Shown here in pieces: positions 1-12,383 of a stretch of 64,000 nucleotides of DNA. How positions within the stretch are numbered: position 1 is the stretch's first letter; every line of letters starts with the position of its first letter. The notes below the pieces were generated by a model. The model was given only the letters and a program-made list of their open reading frames with translations. It had not been told where the DNA came from and did no database searches. This DNA comes from Chromobotia macracanthus (taxonomy: Eukaryota > Chordata > Actinopteri > Cypriniformes > Botiidae). The translations under genes were made by a program, and so were the position numbers. The stretch covers positions 7,021,501-7,085,500 of the forward strand of contig JAZGTH010000019.1 of NCBI GenBank assembly GCA_036877525.1, in the 5' to 3' direction.

Positions 1-2994
1 AAGAGAGAAAGTGAGAGAGAGAAAGAAAGAGGGAGAGACAGAGAGAGAGAAAGAGTCACGTCCTGACTGTCTGGTTGCCCTCAGCAACCAGACATGATGT
101 CATAGGCAGTTGAACATGAACTTCAACAGGAGGGAACTTAAGAGAAAGGATGGACACCACTGGCAAGAATAACAGTGAGAAAGAAAGAGCGAGAAAGTAA
201 AAGTAAAGGAGAGAGAGGAAGAGGGAGAAAGAGAGGTAATGTGTGTAATGTTCTACAGACATTGTGAAGTTCAGCTTGTAGTAAATGTGAACAGCATCTC
301 AAATCTTGTGTTGCTACTCAGATACATTAAAGCAGGACATGTACACATTTTATCTGAAGTAAACCCAGCAAGGGTAAATGTTAGCTTTAGTGAAACATTA
401 ACTTCGCCTGTGAAAGAAGCTCGATAAATAAGAAACATTACAGACTTCTGAGCTTAAAGCTGCTGGTCTGGAGTTTCACACTTCAGCAGTGTGCGTGTGT
501 GCATGTGAGCGAGTGTGTATGAGTGTTTAGTGTCCACTGTACTCTAGTGGTTATTTTGTGAATTGTCTCAGTGTTCCTGCTGAATTCTGTGATATAAACT
601 GATGGAGACTTTAATTTAACTGAAGTTTTAAACAACATGAGGATAGTATATGATAGTATACATTTATTTTTAAATAAGCAAATTTTCTTTAAATAAGAAA
701 ATTTTTCATTTTCTGTCTTGCAGTCATGGTTCCTTTGACAAGACTTTGTCATGAATCACAGACACAAAATCCACAATGAAAACTGGAAAAGGAGTCACAC
801 GCCCTCTCTCACATGCCCCTCTGAAGTCTCTCACGCACACACAACACATGCACAAATACCAATTTCCCGAAACACTCTGGCATTCTCTTTAACACGAGGA
901 TCTGGAAGATCTCAGCATGACCTTTGTGGTCTGGAGAGCTCACTACACCGACCACGGATGACCTGACTGAAAACCATCCAGAAGAGTGACGAACCAACTC
1001 GCATCGTCCTCACAGAGTTCCCAAGGCAACCAGTGTGTTGACGAATCCCCTTACCCTGTCTTCAGTTTGTTCATACATTCATCCATCATTTGCCATGGTG
1101 AGAGAAGTTTGTCTCTTCTCTGTTTGAACTGATTTGGAGAGACTGTACATTGCACATTCGGCTGAAATGATCAAAAGGGACATGACATGTAATTGGAATA
1201 CTTTAATCGTGTACTCCACATTAATTGGCTCCGTCTGCGTAAACGCCCAGGGTCACCACGTGTGATTGGATAGACTAAACAGGACCCTTCTCATTCATCC
1301 AGCCTAAAGCTTTCTGGTCTGGATGTTCAGATATTGGTGACCCCTTCCAGCGTGACGTGAGCTCAATATTCTCTCCGTTGAGCTGTTGACAAGCAATAGA
1401 CTGAGAGTAAAACAGTCAAAAACATGTAACACTAACCGTGTGCAAATCACCTAAACATATGCACTATTGATATGATCAACAATAAGAGATAGTAGATACT
1501 TTAGACTTGTAATGTGGAGTCAAGCTACTTGTTTCTGAAGTTAACGCTTTTCTTTAATTACCACACTGGCTACATATACACACACACACACACACACACA
1601 GAAAACGTCTCTTCATAGCTTGAGAACAGCAACAGAACAACAAGCACACATCAGTAACAGCACAACAGAAAACTCATAACACATCACACATAACCTAGCT
1701 TCTGGTCTTGAGACAGTAACACTGCCAAGAAATTATTTTCCTAATCAGTAATAATTGTCTTGTTTTACAGTTGAAGTATTTGAACATCCTTAAAACAAGC
1801 TTAATTTAAGCAAACTATGTATCTTGATTTTTTTTTTATTTTTTTTTAACTTTTTTTGGTAAGCTGACTTTTCTTGTTTATAACCCTCACAACGTTTTGT
1901 CAGATTAATGCTTTCTGATGCAAATTGCCAATGGGGTAAGAAAAAACAACTGACCGCATATTCTCCAAAAACAGCTGACAGAGCAAATGTATCTGATGTG
2001 TAGATGTTATTTGGAAACAAGACAGAAATTCTGATGCAGAAAGTGATTTGTTTGCAGTGAACGGAAGGGTCAGGCACGTGATTGTTGTTTTATGCTACAT
2101 GTCAAGCTTTGAACTCTAAGAAATATGACGTTAGACTTCTCATTATTAGTGCTTATGAATTTAAAGGCCAGTCATTTGACTCGTACAATCTGTATGTGTC
2201 AAATCTGTGAAGCACACCCTTTGCTGGCCTGTTTATCACCACCATTGAATCTGAGTGCTTGTGTGTCCACATATACAGTCAGCCCTGCACATATGGGTCC
2301 CTTCTGCTTTTGTGAGCTCTGGGTTTGGTTTTGCAGTATATTTTTAGGTGAAACTCACAAGATCTGTGCTGAAAACATTTTATTTCATCCCCAAATGATG
2401 AGAAATTATATTGTGCTACAGAAAACAAAGCCTTTGTGTTGGTCTGTTTCAGATATTTTGCCGTGTGATGATGTTTTTTTGATAATACAGCACATTTAGT
2501 TACTTTAAACAATAAGAATTAAACTTGTATTGCAGTTATTTTACAGCATGTTTTATGCAATACAGTAATTACGTTGAATCATTTCGAATATTGAGAATTA
2601 CAAAATGCATAAAACGTGTTCTAATGTTATACATCACAATGCAAATAGTTCTAAAAAGGCTTCATTTCCTTAAGCAAACGTTTTGCTTGCTTTGATTTTG
2701 GGATGAAATGTGACGTTTTCGTGAGTTCACCCTTCTATCGATGTTTTCTGTGCGCTTTTCGCTTTTGGTTTTCCCAGCATAATTCTTGCTCCGGCGGATC
2801 ATACTGCATGTGGAAGTGTTTTTGTTTGTAGAATAACAGGTTAAGTTCAAACATCACTAAACTCTCCTTCAGCTAGACTGTGACTAACAAATGGACAATC
2901 TCCACTGTTTCTCTTCAGGCTTCATTAAGCAGATTTTGGGGTGTTTGACAGTGCTGTACCCTTCCGACCGATCACACTCTCCATCTTCTTACAG
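1..2994. other. Non-coding left flank, no supported gene
   Basis: No reading frame here looks like a conserved protein; all open frames are short. The stretch opens with GA-rich simple sequence (about 1-60 and 176-236) around a perfect 25-bp hairpin at 69-93. It has a (CA)n run near 1577-1600 and long A/T-rich parts. Around 1165-1390 the base composition is more balanced, with an inverted CCAAT (ATTGG) and an E-box CACGTG, so this may be conserved non-coding DNA. If the plus-strand terminal exon proposed at 2995 is real, this stretch would be its upstream intron. That is inference. Confidence 0.5.
69..93. promoter_or_regulatory. Perfect hairpin containing an RFX X-box-like site
   Basis: Arms GTCTGGTTGC (69-78) and GCAACCAGAC (84-93) are exact reverse complements around a 5-bp loop. 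The centre, GTTGCC-CTC-AGCAAC, fits the RFX X-box pattern GTNRCC-N(0-3)-RGYAAC. Binding is not shown. Confidence 0.35.
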
Positions 2995-3563
2995 TTCTTT
3001 CATTTCGTTCAGCACCACCTTTCCTCCACACCCCACCCTGTTCCACTACACCAGTACAGCCTAGCTCACAAGACAATCTGCCAGTGGCAATTTCATTTGA
3101 GCCAACCAGCACAGTGGTAAACTAACATACATACACACAACACTGCAACATCACTCATGCCCACACGCTTAGGTCAAAGGGAATCTATAGCTCAACTCCT
3201 CTGCTAAACATAATTCTCCACTTTGCACCATACTGATAATTTAACAAATTCCCTGTCGAGACGAACAAACCACTGACTTCAGTAAATAACTGGACTGCCC
3301 GGCATGTCAGGGACTGGCTAAGAGCGGCTCACCGCTGGTCCCTCAGTAGCTCATGGAAAACCTTTAATATTTTACCATCCATTTGAAATACAATCAAAGT
3401 GCCTCCATGTCCCCTTTACATGCAATTCAGGGTCTTCACTTCATGTATAAGCTACAGAAAATATGTACAATATGTATCATGGACTTAGAAACATTTAAGC
3501 AACCGCCATCATACCATACTCAAACTGTGTGTGTGTATATATATATAAATATATATATATATG

Positions 3564-3670
3564 TTTTACAGCGGAAGGACTATACATATTTCCATATGTG
3601 TATAGCTATCTATCTATCTAATATATATATATATATATATATGGACATGTATAGTTCTTCCGCTGTAAAA
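3564..3670. repeat. Imperfect palindrome (hairpin) with about 33-bp arms
   Basis: TTTTACAGCGGAAGGACTATACA (first 20 bases at 3564-3583) is repeated inverted at 3648-3670 with one mismatch. The match continues inward through a TCCATAT block. The loop holds (CTAT)n and (TA)n. It could be a small foldback MITE or an RNA hairpin within the proposed 3' UTR. Confidence 0.6.
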
Positions 3671-6256
3671 TTAGTTTTATGGCAGTCTAGTTGTTTTTTG
3701 ACCTATCACCAGAGTCAGTGATATCATTGCAAAATTTCCTTTGAAAAAATGACTTAACCCATTAAACACTAAATCATCTTTTCAGAACTTCCACCGTCAT
3801 GTCAGGTCAGTTCAAAATGATCAAATACAATCAAAAACACATCTACCGAACAAAAACTATTTCACACTGAAAACAAAAGTTCTTTAAAGAAATGTTTTCC
3901 TTTTTGAAAAGTGTTATTTTTGAGGAAGAAAGAGTTCTCTGTGGACTGAACCAAGTGTAATGTGTTGGGTAAATATCTATGTTTGTCTGAGATTTTTAAA
4001 GTAAGCAAAGCAAGTGAGAAACAAAAAAAGGCTGAAGTCCTGAGCTCCTGGACTCTAAACACGAGGGCCACAAAAGAATCCCTGTAATCTCTGTAAGCGT
4101 TGGGGACGTTTGTACTTTTATCTTTTTTAAATGTTTTGTTTGTAAGCTTTTGTTTTTAAACTATTTTTGGGCTGGGGGGCTGAAGGAACAATTTTACAAA
4201 ATGTCGAAAACAAATATTACAAAAAAAAACTGGTGCTTCTGTTACTCCTTAATATCACACCAGAATGACTGTTTCCTTAGAGACAAGTTTTATGAAACCT
4301 TTTCTTCTCTTTTATATGTACTGAGGGGGGTTCAGTTTTATATCGACAAAAGGCATTTTATTACAACCTTTAAAAAAAACAATGCCCCGTTTACCCTATC
4401 AAATATATTTAATGACGTCAGAAACTTCAGGATTCTGCCTCCGTGACTCCAGGTGTCATTCAGTTGCAGGAACGTTCGCTCTTTTTGTCATCAGTAAACG
4501 TCACATTTATTCAGACATACAGATTCCTCACAATCACATCATGTTCACTCCAAATCTCGGATTCATTTAGATGAGAATCGTGTTCAAATGTGTTCATGTG
4601 AGTAGGGTGTCGTTAGATGTTCTCGTAGTTTAGAGCACACTAGTTTTGAGATGACGGGCAGGAACGTGTCGGAAAATGAGCCACGCCCCCATATCGTCAC
4701 AGAAACACTTCCTGTATGTAAATGAGCTCCCATAGTGTTTGTGCTGTAGTGTACTAGGTGAGCATTTAAAGGTTGTCCCATTCAAAGTGCCTTTTGTTCA
4801 CAGACATCATTATGTAAATGAGAATGCCCATCTGTTCCACATCACTTCTGTACGCTTTCTCCAGCCGTATACACAGTATATAGAACTACACAAAAATAGA
4901 TGTGATTTTGTTGTTCTTATTGTACAATGATGGGAAAAAGTTGTTAAAAAAAGAAAAAATTGGGTTCCCTTTTCCTCTGTATCTGTCTTTAGTATCTCTC
5001 TTTTCTTGGCACTGTAGATGTCTAGCGCTATCTTACTCCTCCTCCTCCCTCTCTTGACCTACTTTTGATGAAAATGTTAAACCTGTTCTTCTTCTGAGCA
5101 AGATGTTGTGAACTTTAATGTTATATACCTGTCTGTATGCTTCACGTTTATACCATACACATTTCTCTGCTCACAGTGGGCTTCGAGTAGAAGCTGCCCT
5201 GTTACTGCTGAGCCAGGGCCAGCTTCCCCTTCCTAAAACTCAAACCAGCAGCAACGGGGCACCTTCTACCCACACCAGTGAGCGATGGAGAGTGGGGTGT
5301 GCCGGAAAAGGGTGCGGTTCTGGGTATAAGAATTTTCTTTCGGCATCTGGGGTTGGGCTGTAGGTAGGGAGCACTGGACCAGAGGATACGGAGCAGCTCC
5401 GTTTTGGTTGTCCTGTATTTTTTTATTTTTTAAAGGTTCCTCCTCTTGGGCGCCATAATGAAATTGTATTTGAGTGGTTGATTGAGACCGGCTATTTAAA
5501 AAACATGACTGATTATTTGCTAAATGCACCTTATATATAAGGATGGATTAGAAATGAGACTAAATGCACTAAAATGACATGCTGCACACAAACATTATTA
5601 TTGCTCCTTTCTCGTTAATCACTTGACTCATATGAACATTGTATTAATAATCCCATACAGATTATCCTTATACTGGATGGTAAATTTGGTGAATTTGCCC
5701 CTATGCAAGGCATATAACCCAGGGTGCTGTAGAAGCTTCCCTGCCATTTATGGACATTTGAATAATAACACACACAGCAGCAAGTTTTCTGATTGGCTGT
5801 TTACAGGGTTGTCACAGAAACAACTGTGATTTCCCAAAATAACTCTTTCAGTAATATCTGTCAGTAATGTTATACATTTTCAAACAGAAAACATTACAAC
5901 ACCGTATCGAGTCAGAAGAACCCATATCAGTATAATCAGTATTATCAACGCCTCCACCCACAGCTGCCTGTCTGATGATCAGCAGCTCTTTAATTAACAA
6001 TCTGCTCTGCGATTCATCGCGTGTAGTGGTACACATCTGCAACTTTCTAAAAAGACTCTGTTGGCTGTTATGTTCTTGATTTGTTTGTATGGGTTTAGAA
6101 GTTCAGCGAGCTGTACACGCGTACCAAACGAGATTCCCAATCCAGTGCTCTCTGCCCCTGCCTGCCCTCCCCAGAGCCCTTGGCATACTGCATGTGTTAT
6201 TTACAGAATCTTTTCCAATATAAAAACTAAAGTTTGTAAAGAGCAGCACCTGATTG

Positions 6257-6262
6257 AATAAA
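6257..6262 (+). terminator. Candidate polyadenylation signal AATAAA (left plus-strand neighbour)
   Basis: AATAAA followed within 40 bp by T/G-rich sequence (TTTTGGTTTGTTTTATGGTG). It ends the 3' UTR-like stretch on the plus strand and lies only 83 bp from the minus-strand signal at 6345-6350. This is the pattern expected of two convergent genes. Confidence 0.4.
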
Positions 6263-6344
6263 TGATGTTCTTGACTGTATGAAGATCATGATTTTGGTTT
6301 GTTTTATGGTGAGAAATCACCAGCACTGAGTTTGTCAGTAAGAC

Positions 6345-6350
6345 TTTATT
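6345..6350 (-). terminator. rad23a: Candidate polyadenylation signal for rad23a
   Basis: TTTATT on the plus strand reads AATAAA on the minus strand, about 1.66 kb beyond the rad23a stop codon. I did not see a convincing AATAAA nearer to the stop, so a long 3' UTR (about 6340-8012) is the simplest reading, but it is unproven. Confidence 0.35.
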
Positions 6351-8012
6351 GATCCCAGGACAAGTTTAAAGGTTATAGTAAATGAGGTTATAAATGACAG
6401 ATTAGCAGGTCCAGGAAGCTCAGCACATTTTCAGAGAATTAGAATGTCCTTCACAATGTTTAAAACGTCTCTGGTGTTCATTTAGTTTATACCTTATAAA
6501 TTCATTATGGAATTCCCCCACAAATCATTGCAAAAAAGTGCTGATGCTGTGTGGGCCTGCTAATACAGTAAGTACAATAAACATTATAGAGCATTTTTTG
6601 CTGAGCACTTAACAAAACAATGTTAGAGGGGGATGCAGAGAGCTTTCTGGATCCTGCAGTACAAACTAAAAAGGTGAACGTTTCATTACTGCAGAAGATC
6701 TTAACGAATCGTTCCTGTACTCTTACAACATAAACTGCTGAATAAATAGTCAGTTTCACACAGATCATCTCCCTGTCACAGGACTTTACAATCTGGCTGC
6801 AGTCCGTCTCACACAGTATCACCCTGCTGAAACACGGCTCTGCTGTTAGCCTCTGAAATGCAAGCAAGCTACAGTGAGAAAACCTTTGATTGCCACATTA
6901 TCCTGCAAGTTAGTCCTCTGATATTATGCATTAAAATAAGCTGACCTATGAAAAGGAAAATGATCAACTCTAATCAATCCTTATTGTCGTGTATATTTGA
7001 CCTTTAAACAAAGGTTGTAACAAGAAATGGACAGAAATGGAGCTATGCATTTTCTGTCTGTAAAACTCAACATTAAAATTAAAATAAACCCTATTTACTT
7101 CATTAAAACACATGAATCTTATTGTGCTTGAGGCATCAGCGTACAATATACTACAGAAGAAAATTCTTCGTAAACCCTTAAAACAGTTCACATCTCCAGC
7201 TCTAAAATGACTTTCAATTTTTAAAGACAAAATGCTTTTATATTTTCCACCCCTCCAACCAGCTGACTCCATTCTGGTAAGCCACACCACTGGTTATGAT
7301 CAATCCTCAACTGATAAAACAAATTACTTGGGAAATAAAATTAAGGATGTTCATATTCAGAATTTCATTCTGAATAGTTTCATCCCAGTGCATTTAAATC
7401 CGTAATAAAGATCACTCACAATTATGACTTTGTAGGATATGGACACATTTATAAAACAGCATGAATTTAGGTCATCTGTGTCACCAAGAGTCATCCTCTT
7501 ACAGAAACGCTATGTTAGACAGAGTTTAAACTGATTTTACTTGGACTACGTTATTTTAATGATCACATTCATCTGAGGTGTGTTTTGGGAGAAATACAGA
7601 AATATCTCTGATATTAGAGAAATATATACAATTCTCCATTAGACCTATGAATAATCCTTTGCCAAAATTAAAACACAAGCAATACTTGCTCCCACCTAAC
7701 CTTATTCAACATATCCCATAATACTACTATAAGAACGTTTGCTTTCAATTAATGCAGATTAAAGCATATATTCCCTAAGGGAACACACACATGCAGTCAC
7801 TCCCCCTTCAACATGCCACAGTGCATTCATCTCAAGTGCCTTTAATTCCATTGGAATTTTTTTACTGTTTAAATGCATCCGCCCCATCCCCACCCAGTCT
7901 GCGAGTCTCCCCTTAACTTAAATTTAAAGAAATAATGGGGAAAACTGTGTCCCGAGTAGATGCAGTGCTTGTGTAGTGGAGGGGGAACGAGCAGGTGTGC
8001 TTTCCTCCAATC
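6351..8012 (-). other. Probable rad23a 3' UTR and downstream DNA
   Basis: AT-rich sequence with no conserved frame on either strand, lying directly 3' of the rad23a stop codon. The part nearest the stop (about 7780-8012) is richer in C and less repetitive, as expected of transcribed UTR. I see no other gene here. Confidence 0.4.
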
Positions 8013-11000
8013 TCATTCATCCTCGAAGTTCTGATTGAGCAGGAAGTTGGCAGCCAGGTTCTCATTCTTCTCGCAAGCGAAGTACGCCTGGACCACCAGA
8101 GCCTCGGGAAACCCCAGAGCTTTTAACTGAAAGAGAAACCGACACATGAACACTTACATGACAACAACGTACTCAAATGGAAACATTTCTCCTTTCTGAT
8201 TTTCATGTACAGATGACAATGACTGTCAAAACCTTCCCCATTTACACAGATCTGCAATACTGACAAAACACATATATGTGTGCCAGGCCAGCAGATCTGT
8301 CACTAGATAGACTGAACACATAATATATGCATGTGAATGATGTCACTGTTGTCACAAATTCACTTTTTCTGTAGTTTATATGGAGATAATAGTTTTTAAA
8401 AATGTGCATTTTCAGACCCCAAAATGCTGTTGTCATGTAACTGAATGGCCAAAAATGCTTAAAAGGTTTTCCTTTTTTTTTTAAATTAATGTAGTGTAAA
8501 ATTATATCATGAAGATCCCATTTTTCCAACCACTCAGTGAGAATTCAGGAGAAATTAGATTTCTCCTGTTTCTTACCCTCTCAATAGCTTCTTTCTCCTG
8601 TGGTGTTACTTGGATGTAACTGCCCGGTGCCGCCTCGTCAGCAATAGCGCCCAGGTCGGCAAACTCCGCCCCCTCTCCAGCCTCACCCTCAGCCACCGGC
8701 GCGTTCAGCATCTGAATGAACAGCTCCTGATGTTGGCTGATTTGCTGTCAACAAACAAAGTGAGCAGGAGACATTACAACACAAACACGTGACCTCCTGC
8801 TTTCAGAAAGATCAAGAAAGGACCTGTGAGACCATTTACCTGCAGTAGCTCTGGGTTTTCCTGACCCAGCTGCTGCAGGAGGGCAGGCAGTAAGGACGGG
8901 TTCTGCTGGATCACCTGTCTCATGCTCTGGAACTGTGGCTGAGAACGGAGGAACTCCAGAGGGTTCTCACCTAACAGAGCATCAACATGTGTGAAACACT
9001 TACAGAAGTGCTTAGAGAAGTGTCCACGCTACTCTTTTCTATACAAGGAAAATGAACATTTTGCCCAAATCTTTTGCGCTTCATGGAAGGAGGAAAATAA
9101 TACCTGGTATTATTATAGAGGTTTGGTACAACATAATGCTGAGTAAACGGCCATTTTTATTTTTAGTCAAACTATTCCTTTAAAGAGACACTAAATTAAT
9201 AAAAGCCACCAACATCATGTGGAGTCCATTGAACCATTGCTCACCATTCCAGAGGTTTCTCACCTTCTGTGGTTGATGTGTCAGTGGGTAGCTGGGCAGG
9301 GGCAGGCCTGGTTTCCTGCACCGGGACAGTAGGAATCCCCTGACACAAAATACATCAAGACACAGAAGCAAACAGAACACAAACTGTTTAACATGCAAAG
9401 CTTGCAATCACATCATCAGAAGCTAAACAAACAAAAGTGTTTATAATTGTTTGGAAGAATCCTAGCAGTTAGAGGTCGCTATATACTGGGATCTTTTATG
9501 AACCAAAATTCCAATTTATAAATAAAACATGTCAGAAAATAATGCTAAGAAGCTGGCTGATGATGCGAAAGTCAAAACTAGATTTCTTGTAATTGTCTGT
9601 AGCTGTATACGTTTAACAGAATAACACATTAATGTGAAACTGTTTGTATGAGCAGCACATTCAGAGTCACTCACATTGAGCAGATACTCCACGGCCCGGT
9701 GAGGGTTATTATAACTGGCCTTCAATGCAGCCACTACTTTCTCTCTCTCATAGCCCATAGACATGATATTTGTGAGCATGACATCATATTCCTGACCGGT
9801 CACTGTAAAACACACAAGCGTGGACATTTGAGAACACTGGGACTGAGAAACACACATTTCTACCCTCAGATTTTTTGGACCATCTGCAGCTTCTCTTTAA
9901 AAAGCTGTGACCTTTGACCTCATTTATGTTTGTGTCTGAGCCAGATTTTTTTTTTTTTACCTAGTGTTGAAGATGCATCTTCTCCATCAGCCACAGAGCT
10001 CATAGCCCTGCCAAACAAATACACAACAACTATTACATTTCTGAGTGAACTAAGTATTAAAAATATACACTGATTCTGATTCAAAGCTATTGTAAAACAG
10101 CCGCCACTGTTAAGGGAAACAGTTTAGGCCTCACCTGTCAGGACTCTGGACGGGGGACACGGAGGCAGGAGGGTCATCTGAGCTGTTGTCTCTAGGGGTG
10201 GGGATTGCGGCTGGAGCTGGAGTCGGAGGAGGAGAGGGGGAAGGACCAGCTGCAGATTTGGGCAGATCTGAGGGTGGCACGGCTGGAGCTGACGTAGCTT
10301 TTGTCTGGAAACAGAAGAGAGAAAAATCTGAAAAAAACGATCTTTGAAAAACACAAAATTTATTTTATTTATTTAATACTGACGGGTAAAACTTTTGTTA
10401 AAATAAACCTGAAAGTAACCCAGTTAGGGAATGTTCAGAAAACATGTTTGAAAATAGTCATTACTTTTACAGTTCTGTTGGGTGATGAAATGGCGCATTA
10501 AGGACGCTTGACCTTTAAATATTCTGACATCTCACCTTTGAAACCATCACCACCACAAAGTTCTTCTCATCAATTTTGTACTCCTTGATGGGCGTGTCAT
10601 CCTGCAGGATTTTCCCGGCGTAGATGAGCTTCTGTCCCGCCACCGGAAAACTGTCTCTGCCTTTCTCTGCTTCAATCTTCTCTTTCAGTGCCTTCACCTG
10701 AGACACAAGACCAAACAACTGTTACAATACCGTGTAAATACTAAACTAAACTACATCAGCAGAGGAGGAGAATGCCTCTGAAATTCAGACAACCATAACC
10801 ATCAGAGACTAAGACGACTGAATCAATTGCAACACCTCTTACTGTACGTTTACTGTAAGTTATGACAAAAACCATAATATAACATGACAGGGACCTCTTT
10901 ATGAACCTGTAACTCATCAGATAACATCAGGCTCTGAGATGGTTCTTAGCATGTTTATACATCACATCACATCACATCACTATCATATCACATCATATCT

Positions 11001-11264
11001 ATCCATCCTATCTATCTATCTATCTATCTATCGCGGGCTAACGCCCAGCTGATCCCCAATGACCCATAAATGACAGAAGGCGCTTCTTCTTCTTCTTCAT
11101 CATCATCATCTTTATTTGCTGCACACACGCCGCTGTCGTGGTGGCACTTTTACGGGCAGTTGTTGTGTGTAAATGGGGGTAAATGAGCAGTTCAATACCG
11201 TCTGATCATCGTCGATGTCTATCTGAATGGTCTGCTGCTGCAGCGTCTTCAGCGTGATCTGCAT
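8013..11264 (-). CDS. rad23a: UV excision repair protein RAD23 homolog A
   Basis: Ubiquitin shuttle factor. In the RAD23 family it carries ubiquitylated cargo to the proteasome and stabilises XPC in nucleotide-excision repair. Nine coding exons read on the minus strand: 11199-11264, 10536-10697, 10135-10304, 9961-10007, 9675-9802, 9264-9339, 8840-8970, 8577-8744 and 8013-8126. All junctions are GT-AG and join in frame to 353 codons (human RAD23A is 363). Domains: N-terminal ubiquitin-like (1-76, MQITLKTLQQQTIQIDID.. to ..KNFVVVMVSK), a Pro/Ala/Ser linker, UBA1 (about 150-191, MSMGYEREKVVAALKASYNN), the XPC-binding domain (about 218-272, NPLEFLRSQPQF..) and UBA2 (about 307-353, ending ..NFEDE). 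The short linker favours RAD23A over RAD23B. The ATG has A at -3. Teleosts have two rad23a copies; which one this is cannot be told here. Confidence 0.96.
9138..9182. repeat. Fragment of the cypriniform 'ATTTTTATTTTT..AACTATTCCTTTAA' repeat
   Basis: Ends with the motif CAAACTATTCCTTTAAAG after an ATTTTTATTTTT tract, which I recognise as the terminus of an abundant fish foldback repeat. It lies in a rad23a intron. A second fragment lies at 11755-11815 and a near-complete palindromic copy at 18440-18712. Confidence 0.4.
10950..11040. repeat. Microsatellite cluster (CATCA)n / (CTAT)n in rad23a intron 1
   Basis: CATCACATCACATCACATCAC, then CATATCACATCATATC, then (CTAT)n to about 11032. A second simple tract of CTT and CAT triplets lies at about 11085-11112. 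Both lie in rad23a intron 1, close to exon 1. Confidence 0.8.
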
Positions 11265-12383
11265 GGTTGTTTCGCCTTTCTTTCGTCCGTTCCTCCTGAT
11301 CTGGAGCTCAGTGCGCTCTTGTTTCCCGGAGGAAAGTGTGATTTGTGAAGCGATGTGCGGTTACACGCGTTTACAGATGTAGCTCGTTTGCTAATAGCTA
11401 AAAACACGCCTGTCAGGTGCGCGCAGTCATCTTCTTCTGCGGTGCTGCGGCGGGGCGGAGGAAGACTCGCCGCCACACTGACACCTGCCGGTGCTGAGCG
11501 GAATGACACGGTACCCTCACGATAATAATGATAATAATACATTAGAAAATAACTTAGAGTTTAAATAAAAAATACAATGACATTGAATTACACAGTATAA
11601 TATACATTACGTCTCACAATCGTGTTTTTCAAAGCCGTGTGTTGTTGTTTTTAAAATGGAGTAAACGTTTGATTTTAGAAACTACATTTGTTATACCATT
11701 ACACTTTATAGTGAACATAAAGACAACAGCTGAAGAAAACGACATTGCATGGTGTATGAGTGAGTAAATGATGACAGATTTTTTATTTATTTATGATGAA
11801 CTATTTCTCTGTAACATCATCTGATGGTCACGGCCTTTTCTGACGTTGACTTTGTTTATTAAAACAGCAACTCTTAATTAGCCCAACTTCTTTCTTAGTA
11901 CCACTATTAGTTAGTAACTTACCATTTTCACATAATAATTTATCCTTTTTACGTGTTTTGATCACATCAGAAATGCATCTAGGGGAAAAAACTTTTAAAT
12001 TAACAAAGTACTTCAGATAGCGTTCAGATCTTCACGAAAACTACATTACCCACAATGCACTGATCAGCGTATTTCCGGTCCACGAGTTTGTAAACAATGA
12101 AAGGGGAGATGAAGTCGTCAGGAGGTCTCACCTAAAAATATTACTTTAATATGAATTAATATTACTTTATTAAATATCTAGACCATAATAAACACACGCT
12201 ACATGTCACGCACAGCCGCAGATATTCGGTCAGCAGGGCGATAATCAGACATCGGTCAGTGTGTGAATATCGGACCGCGGTCGTTTCTCAGATATCTGGT
12301 GTGCTGCAGAGAGAACGATTTGTGAGGACTCGAGGATCTGTGAGCCTTTCAAAGGTGGTGAATCTGCGGTGTAGTGAAGCTCG
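11265..12383. promoter_or_regulatory. Head-to-head promoter region between rad23a and rnf11
   Basis: About 1.1 kb separates the divergent start codons. The rad23a side (11265-11500) is CpG-rich with a GC box (GGCGGGGCGGAGG near 11450). The middle is AT-rich. On the rnf11 side, 12039-12060 reads AACTACATTACCCACAATGC, close to the ZNF143/THAP11 element, followed by an ETS core TTTCCGG (about 12071) and then GTTTGTAAACAA. CpG density rises again toward the rnf11 start. A degenerate repeat fragment lies at 11755-11815. Exact transcription starts cannot be read from sequence. Confidence 0.6.
11755..11815. repeat. Fragment of cypriniform foldback repeat
   Basis: GAGTGAGTAAATGATGACAG followed by a T-rich tract and GATGAACTATTTCTCTG matches the common fish repeat end ('..GTGAGTAAATGATGACAG..GTGAACTAT'). 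The same motif forms one arm of the palindrome at 18440-18712. Confidence 0.5.

Larger units (their letters stand above)
2995..6262 (+). other. Probable terminal exon and long 3' UTR of a plus-strand neighbour
   Basis: A pyrimidine-rich tract ending in TTCTTACAG (to 2994) is a strong 3' splice site. The next frame, starting with base 2997, runs about 42 codons rich in Pro, Ser and Thr to a TAA near 3122. From there to 6262 the sequence resembles a vertebrate 3' UTR: U-rich tracts, no exon-like frames, and an AATAAA at 6257-6262 followed by T/G-rich DNA. It meets the 3' end of rad23a tail to tail. In mammals NFIX lies near RAD23A, so an NFI-family gene is one candidate, but I could not match the known NFI C-terminus (the ..QSW.. 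ending), and the identity is open. Confidence 0.3.

Noticed and set aside
2125..2499. 124-codon plus-strand frame
   Set aside because: No recognisable domain, composition like flanking DNA, and no supporting splice sites.
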